DNA of 55,161 bases from assembly GCA_964517875.1 (NCBI GenBank), contig CAZFEU010000006.1, positions 1 to 55,161 of the forward strand, in the 5' to 3' direction. Shown here in pieces: positions 51,798-55,161 of the stretch (the stretch's first letter is position 1; each line of letters begins with the position of its first letter). A model generated the notes under the pieces. That model made no database searches and was not told the DNA's origin. It saw nothing but the letters and a program-made list of their open reading frames with translations. Both the position numbers and the translations under genes were made by a program. This DNA comes from JAJPXC01 sp964517875. Its GTDB lineage: Bacteria; Bacteroidota; Bacteroidia; Bacteroidales; Muribaculaceae.

Positions 51798-51825
51798 TGA
51801 GGCTGTGTCAACCGACACAGCCTCA
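51798..51825 (+). terminator. Terminator of rplS
   Basis: A 12-bp perfect stem, tgaggctgtgtc / gacacagcctca, with loop aacc, 27 nt after the stop. Confidence 0.8.
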
Positions 51826-51979
51826 ACTCATTTATGTGATGCCTTCAATACACATTTGAATTGCAGGAATTCACCACAGCTCAGAAGCATGACAGCCACG
51901 GAGCGGCGTCACTAATACCAACGCATGGCCCGTCCAGCCACGCCGTTTTAAGGAATGTCCCCTCAAAGCTCTCAAGACC

Positions 51980-52010
51980 CTTGTAAATCCGACCGATTTT
52001 ATTATATTTG
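51980..52010 (+). promoter_or_regulatory. Promoter of the BspA-like gene
   Basis: CTTG (51980-51983), 19 nt, TATATTTG (52003-52010). The leader is about 62 nt, with a small hairpin cccc-gctga-gggg. Confidence 0.65.
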
Positions 52011-52075
52011 CAAGTGATTAACGCATAAGCACCCCCGCTGAGGGGCTGTGTGAGGCAGTATAATTTCTTCAGCAC

Positions 52076-53920
52076 ATGAAATACTGTTTACTTAACTTAC
52101 TCGGACTGCTGTGTTCTCTCCCCCTTATTGCCCAAGATTTCGAGTACACCTATGAAGGGCAAACGCTCAAATACACCGTTACCGATAGCGATGCAAAGAC
52201 CTGCGAAGTGACGAGCTACAACGAAGTTTCGGGTTCCGTGGGGATACCTACCACAGCGATTTGTGAAGGCATCGAATATTCAGTCACTTCAATTGGAGAG
52301 AATGCATTTCGTGAATGCACAGATCTTACCCAGGTCACCATCCCCAACACCGTCACTTCACTCTGTGATTATGCTTTCTGCAAATGTACCAGCCTTACCA
52401 AGGCAATCATCTCTAACTCAGTAACTGAAATCGGTTTTGCGGCTTTCGCGGACTGTACCTGCCTTACAGAGACACCCATCCCCAACTCGATAACTTCACT
52501 TGGCAAATATGCTTTCTACAGGTGTACCAGCCTTGCGGAGATAACCATCCCCAACTCGGTCGCTGAAATCGATTATGCGACTTTCGCCTACTGTACCAGC
52601 CTTAAGGAAGTGACCATCGGAAACTCGGTCACTTCAATTGGCGAGTTTGCTTTCTCCGACTGCGCCAGTCTTGCAGAGTTAAACATCCCTAACTCGGTAA
52701 CTTCACTTGGAAATTGTGCCTTCATTAGATGTGCGTCCCTGACTTCGGTCTCAATCGGGGGTTCCATCACCTCAATCGGTAATGCTGTTTTCTATAAATG
52801 CCACAACCTTAATGAGGTAATCATCTCCAACTCCGTCACCTCAATAGGCAACGAGGCTTTCTACAACTGCTCCAACCTCACATCAGTTATAATTGGGGAC
52901 TCAGTCACTTCAATTGGCGAGTATGCCTTCTCCCAATGCATCAGCCTTAAGGAAGTGACCATCGGAAACTCGGTCACTTCAATTGGTAGTTATGCGTTCC
53001 TTGCCTGCAGCAGCCTCGCAGAGGTTACCATCCCAAACTCCGTCACTTCAATCGGTAGAGCTGTTTTCTCTGATTGTAACAGCCTCGCAGAGATTACCAT
53101 ACCCAACTCCGTCACTGACATTGGTGGGTATGCTTTCTACAAGTGCTACAAACTTAAGTCAGTTACAATCGGAAACTCGGTCATCAAAATCGATGGAAAT
53201 CCTTTTATATATTGCAATAATCTGACAGAAATTAAAGTGTCCTCAAACAGCAAATCATTTACATCAATTGATGGAGTGCTATACAATAAAGATGTGACAG
53301 AGCTAATAGTGTGTCCAAGTGGCAAAAGAACGGTTAATATCCCAAGCTCGGTTTCCTCAATCGGCAGTAACGCTTTCATACTCTGCATTAGGCTTAAGGA
53401 GATAGCCATCCCCAATTCAGTCACTTCAATTGGTGACGAGGCCTTCGCCGGTTGCTCAAGCCTTAAAAAGGTTACCATCCCCAACTCCGTAACTTCAATT
53501 GGTAGTTCTGCATTCATGGTCTGCAGCATCCTCGCAGAGCTCACCATCCCCAACTCGGTCACTGAAATTGGTGGTAATGCTTTCCAAGGATGTAGTGGTC
53601 TTAAGTCGGTATATTATGCTTCAACTGAGCCAATAAAAGGTGACGCTGATATATTCTCAGATTACACAACGCCGACGCTGTATGTGCCTGAGGAGGCTGT
53701 GCTGAAGTGCATGCTGATCAACCCATGGAAGAATTTTGAGAATATCGTAGCGTATGAGTTTATGGGCGCAGAGGAGATAACAGCAGATATTGACAGTGCA
53801 AAGCCTTGCGAGGTTTACAGTCTCAACGGTGTGCGCGTAGCCGACTCGACCGAAGCTCTCAACCCCGGTACATATATCGTCCGCCAAGGGTCATCGGTGA
53901 AGAAGATAGTGGTAAACTGA
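52076..53920 (+). CDS. BspA-like leucine-rich repeat surface protein
   Basis: A 614-residue secreted protein. The signal peptide MKYCLLNLLGLLCSLPLIAQ is followed by a short beta domain (about 21-70) and 18 LRR_5 units of 23 residues with the consensus NSVTSIGxxAFxxCxSLxEVTIP. After 14 units an SIDGVLYNKD-type insertion (about 392-430) appears, then four more units. The C-terminal ~40 residues (CEVYSLNGVRVADSTEALNP then GTYIVRQGSSVKKIVVN) look like a type IX-type sorting tail. BspA proteins bind host or bacterial surface proteins; the partner here is unknown. The repeated DNA is very similar between units. Confidence 0.9.
   Translation: MKYCLLNLLGLLCSLPLIAQDFEYTYEGQTLKYTVTDSDAKTCEVTSYNEVSGSVGIPTTAICEGIEYSVTSIGENAFRECTDLTQVTIPNTVTSLCDYAFCKCTSLTKAIISNSVTEIGFAAFADCTCLTETPIPNSITSLGKYAFYRCTSLAEITIPNSVAEIDYATFAYCTSLKEVTIGNSVTSIGEFAFSDCASLAELNIPNSVTSLGNCAFIRCASLTSVSIGGSITSIGNAVFYKCHNLNEVIISNSVTSIGNEAFYNCSNLTSVIIGDSVTSIGEYAFSQCISLKEVTIGNSVTSIGSYAFLACSSLAEVTIPNSVTSIGRAVFSDCNSLAEITIPNSVTDIGGYAFYKCYKLKSVTIGNSVIKIDGNPFIYCNNLTEIKVSSNSKSFTSIDGVLYNKDVTELIVCPSGKRTVNIPSSVSSIGSNAFILCIRLKEIAIPNSVTSIGDEAFAGCSSLKKVTIPNSVTSIGSSAFMVCSILAELTIPNSVTEIGGNAFQGCSGLKSVYYASTEPIKGDADIFSDYTTPTLYVPEEAVLKCMLINPWKNFENIVAYEFMGAEEITADIDSAKPCEVYSLNGVRVADSTEALNPGTYIVRQGSSVKKIVVN
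52273..53600 (+). repeat. 69-bp tandem repeats encoding 23-residue LRR units
   Basis: Eighteen near-identical in-frame units share words such as aactcggtcacttcaattgg and gctttc. Some pairs of units differ by only a few bases, which allows unit gain or loss by recombination. Confidence 0.85.
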
Positions 53921-54282
53921 TAATCCATACCATCACTTGTGAAGCCATGTCTACACCCCGCGCGGTTTCCTTATGTATTGAGAATTTTTCAAGAAATATT
54001 TTCACCCGATTATTGAGCTTGATCTGACGCAATGTGCAACCTATACAAGGTTGGCGTTTACGCTATCATGCTATGCCTCGCGTAGTTGGGTCTCCGACCA
54101 ATCTCAACGCGAGGTTGGCCAAATCCTTCCTCTGCGAGGAAGAAACCCGCTATGCTGTCACTTATTACATGTTAGGAAATGGGCGCGATATGTGAAAAAA
54201 AGATAAAAAAGTCAGGATAATTGGGTATAATACATAAATTTGCAGGCAGAATAATCACAATCATAAATTAAATTATCACGTT
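53921..54282. other. Intergenic region with nested hairpins
   Basis: No gene was seen in these 362 nt. Hairpins: caacct-5 nt-aggttg (54037-54053); a nested structure with outer stem cctcgcgt / acgcgagg (54076-54114) and inner ttgg / ccaa; and ttcctc-tgc-gaggaa (about 54127-54141). A TAAATTTG box at 54235-54242 is the likely -7 element of the next gene. The style resembles module A but shares no clear sequence with it. Confidence 0.65.
54235..54242 (+). promoter_or_regulatory. -7 box of the orphan lipoprotein gene
   Basis: TAAATTTG is a full consensus match about 40 nt before the ATG at 54283. No -33 match at standard spacing was found. Confidence 0.45.
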
Positions 54283-54819
54283 ATGTTTAAACGAATCTCC
54301 CTTTTATTGCTTCTGCTACCCCTGTTGACACTCTCTTCATGCAAGGATGATGAGGAAATCATACTTATGGATATACGGGCCGTAGATGTTGAAATTATCA
54401 TTCAAAATGCCGAAGGACAAAACATATTAAGTCCTGGCATTCAGGGGTCGCTGTATGGCTCGGACATCAGTATAGAATATAATGGCGAGACCTATAACGC
54501 CGATTGGGGTCCTTTCGGAGAGTCACGCTACTATATGCCAAACTTCTATGGACTCAAATTCATGCCAGGATACTCTTTTGTTAACGGAGACATTGTGGCC
54601 GATCCATCAAAAGATATGTTGATGTTTGGCGAATTTGCCGGCGATGAGAATCAAAATATCTCTGCCGTACTAAAAATCAATGGCCAACCCGAAACATATA
54701 AAATTGACATAGTCCATGAGTTTAAATGGAAAAATAAGGAGCCGAAATATAACAACAAGGTCTACCTCAACGGTGAACTGATAAAAGGACGCACCATCAT
54801 CATTCGCCTCCCGGAATAG
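54283..54819 (+). CDS. Orphan lipoprotein, unknown function
   Basis: I do not recognise this 178-residue protein. The N-terminus MFKRISLLLLLLPLLTLSSC is a lipoprotein signal with Cys20, followed by an acidic stretch (KDDEE) often seen on surface-exposed Bacteroidota lipoproteins. The rest is beta-rich (SIEYNGETYNADWGPF, GYSFVNGDIVADPSKDM, NGQPETYKIDIVHEFKW). A beta-sandwich fold is a guess. The DNA is more AT-rich than its neighbours. Confidence 0.72.
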   Translation: MFKRISLLLLLLPLLTLSSCKDDEEIILMDIRAVDVEIIIQNAEGQNILSPGIQGSLYGSDISIEYNGETYNADWGPFGESRYYMPNFYGLKFMPGYSFVNGDIVADPSKDMLMFGEFAGDENQNISAVLKINGQPETYKIDIVHEFKWKNKEPKYNNKVYLNGELIKGRTIIIRLPE

Positions 54820-54856
54820 CCCACAGCCGCGGCGCGGATTACGCCACAGGGCATAG

Positions 54857-54902
54857 ATACAAAATAGGCTGCTTCACCGTTGTGAAGCAGCCTATTTTGT
54901 AT
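54857..54902. terminator. Bidirectional terminator, 21-bp stem
   Basis: atacaaaataggctgcttca plus c pairs perfectly with its reverse complement over 21 bp around the loop cgtt (54878-54881). A-rich and T-rich ends allow it to stop transcription from both the lipoprotein gene and the rpmG-DUF4295 unit. Confidence 0.88.
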
Positions 54903-54925
54903 GGCGTAATGCTATATTCGGGGGA

Positions 54926-55075
54926 TTATTTCAACGCATCCTTAACGGCGTCGTTGGGCACCATTTCCTCTTTGAACATATAAGCGCCTGTTTTAGGCGA
55001 TTTCACCATCTTGATCACCTTGCTATAGGTGCGGCCTTCACCTTTCTGAAGTGAGGCGACTGTTTTCTTTGCCAT
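54926..55075 (-). CDS. DUF4295 family small basic protein
   Basis: A 49-residue protein reading MAKKTVASLQKGEGRTYSKV, then IKMVKSPKTGAYMFKEEMVP and NDAVKDALK. This is the small DUF4295 family found after rpmG in Bacteroidota. Its size, Lys content and position suggest a ribosome-associated role (inference). The ATG is at 55075 and the stop at 54928-54926. It is shorter than most gene-finding cut-offs. The gene lies 27 nt after rpmG. Confidence 0.9.
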   Translation of the reverse strand: MAKKTVASLQKGEGRTYSKVIKMVKSPKTGAYMFKEEMVPNDAVKDALK

Positions 55076-55102
55076 TTCTCTAAGTGATTAATAAGGTGGA
55101 TA

Positions 55103-55161
55103 TTATTTGATTTCCTTGTGAACTGTCACCTTCTTGAGGATGGGGTTGTATTTCTTCAGCT
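55103..55161 (-). CDS. rpmG: 50S ribosomal protein L33, C-terminal end only
   Basis: Only the last 18 or so residues are in the window: LKKYNPILKKVTVHKEIK then the stop at 55103-55105. This is the end of L33 as seen in Bacteroidota. The 5' part lies to the right of base 55161. Confidence 0.88.
   Translation of the reverse strand, partial: LKKYNPILKKVTVHKEIK

Noticed and set aside
52273..53600. CRISPR-like array
   Set aside because: The 69-bp repeats are contiguous, in frame and encode LRR units; there are no unique spacers and no cas genes.
1..55161. tRNA, rRNA, insertion sequences, prophage or integrase genes
   Set aside because: No cloverleaf-like sequence, transposase motif or phage gene was found in the gaps or reading frames by eye; small divergent RNAs could be missed.

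Overview
The window reads as chromosomal DNA of a gut-type Bacteroidota, order Bacteroidales; Muribaculaceae-like is my best guess. The reasons are the Bacteroidota promoter form (TTTG, about 19 nt, TAnnTTTG) in front of many genes, the MurF-Alr fusion, GSCFA, DUF4296, DUF4286, DUF3332 and DUF4295 genes, the ileS-dksA-lspA-DUF4296 and rpmG-DUF4295 orders, BspA-like repeats and type IX-like C-terminal tails. The family-level call is inference. No phage, insertion sequence, CRISPR array, tRNA or rRNA was seen.

Layout. 1-592: 5' part of fabD (minus). 1012-3894: sigma-70-family factor, surE and a membrane Ser/Thr kinase with WG repeats. 3895-4688: a long palindrome-rich intergenic region. 4689-6121: udk-lptB (minus). 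6216-14937: Smr protein, EFR1-type ferredoxin/flavodoxin, NatA/NatB-like exporter, ABC-F ATPase, cdsA, purM-like gene and DUF3332 protein. 15043-19310: GH9 glucanase, an AT-rich orphan lipoprotein, a double META-domain lipoprotein and ispE. 19302-25050 (minus): ileS, dksA-like, lspA, DUF4296 and a small unknown gene, probably one operon. 25192-30994 (minus): a 1480-residue secreted phosphodiester-glycosidase-like protein with a duplicated module, and a secreted leucine-rich repeat protein. 31165-32199: alpha/beta hydrolase. 32380-35515 (minus): dnaB, GT2 glycosyltransferase, DUF4286 and ruvC. 35800-40886: grpE-dnaJ, a tryptophan-rich secreted protein and a FadL/OmpP1-like porin. 40887-41585: a second palindrome-rich intergenic region. 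41586-44610 (minus): a rel gene with a degenerate hydrolase domain and a lipoprotein. 44677-51192: DUF59 Fe-S assembly factor, LpxH-like phosphatase, OmpA/PD40 lipoprotein, GSCFA protein and murF-alr. 51372-53920: rplS and a BspA-like surface protein. 54283-54819: orphan lipoprotein. 54926-55161 (minus): DUF4295 gene and the end of rpmG.

How the genes fit together. Much of the window is envelope biology: lipid precursors (cdsA, fabD, ispE), lipid A and LPS export (lpxH-like, lptB), peptidoglycan (murF-alr), lipoprotein maturation (lspA) and several secreted or outer-membrane proteins. Two (p)ppGpp-linked parts are present, a rel gene and a DksA-like gene, and both have lost canonical residues.

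The most unusual signal is a mosaic of imperfect palindromes in the gaps between convergent genes. The two large loci (3895-4688 and 40887-41585) share the same hairpin modules in different order and orientation. Base changes in the stems are matched by compensating changes, which suggests REP/BIME-like elements kept for their folded shape. A third gap (32200-32379) carries a related fragment.
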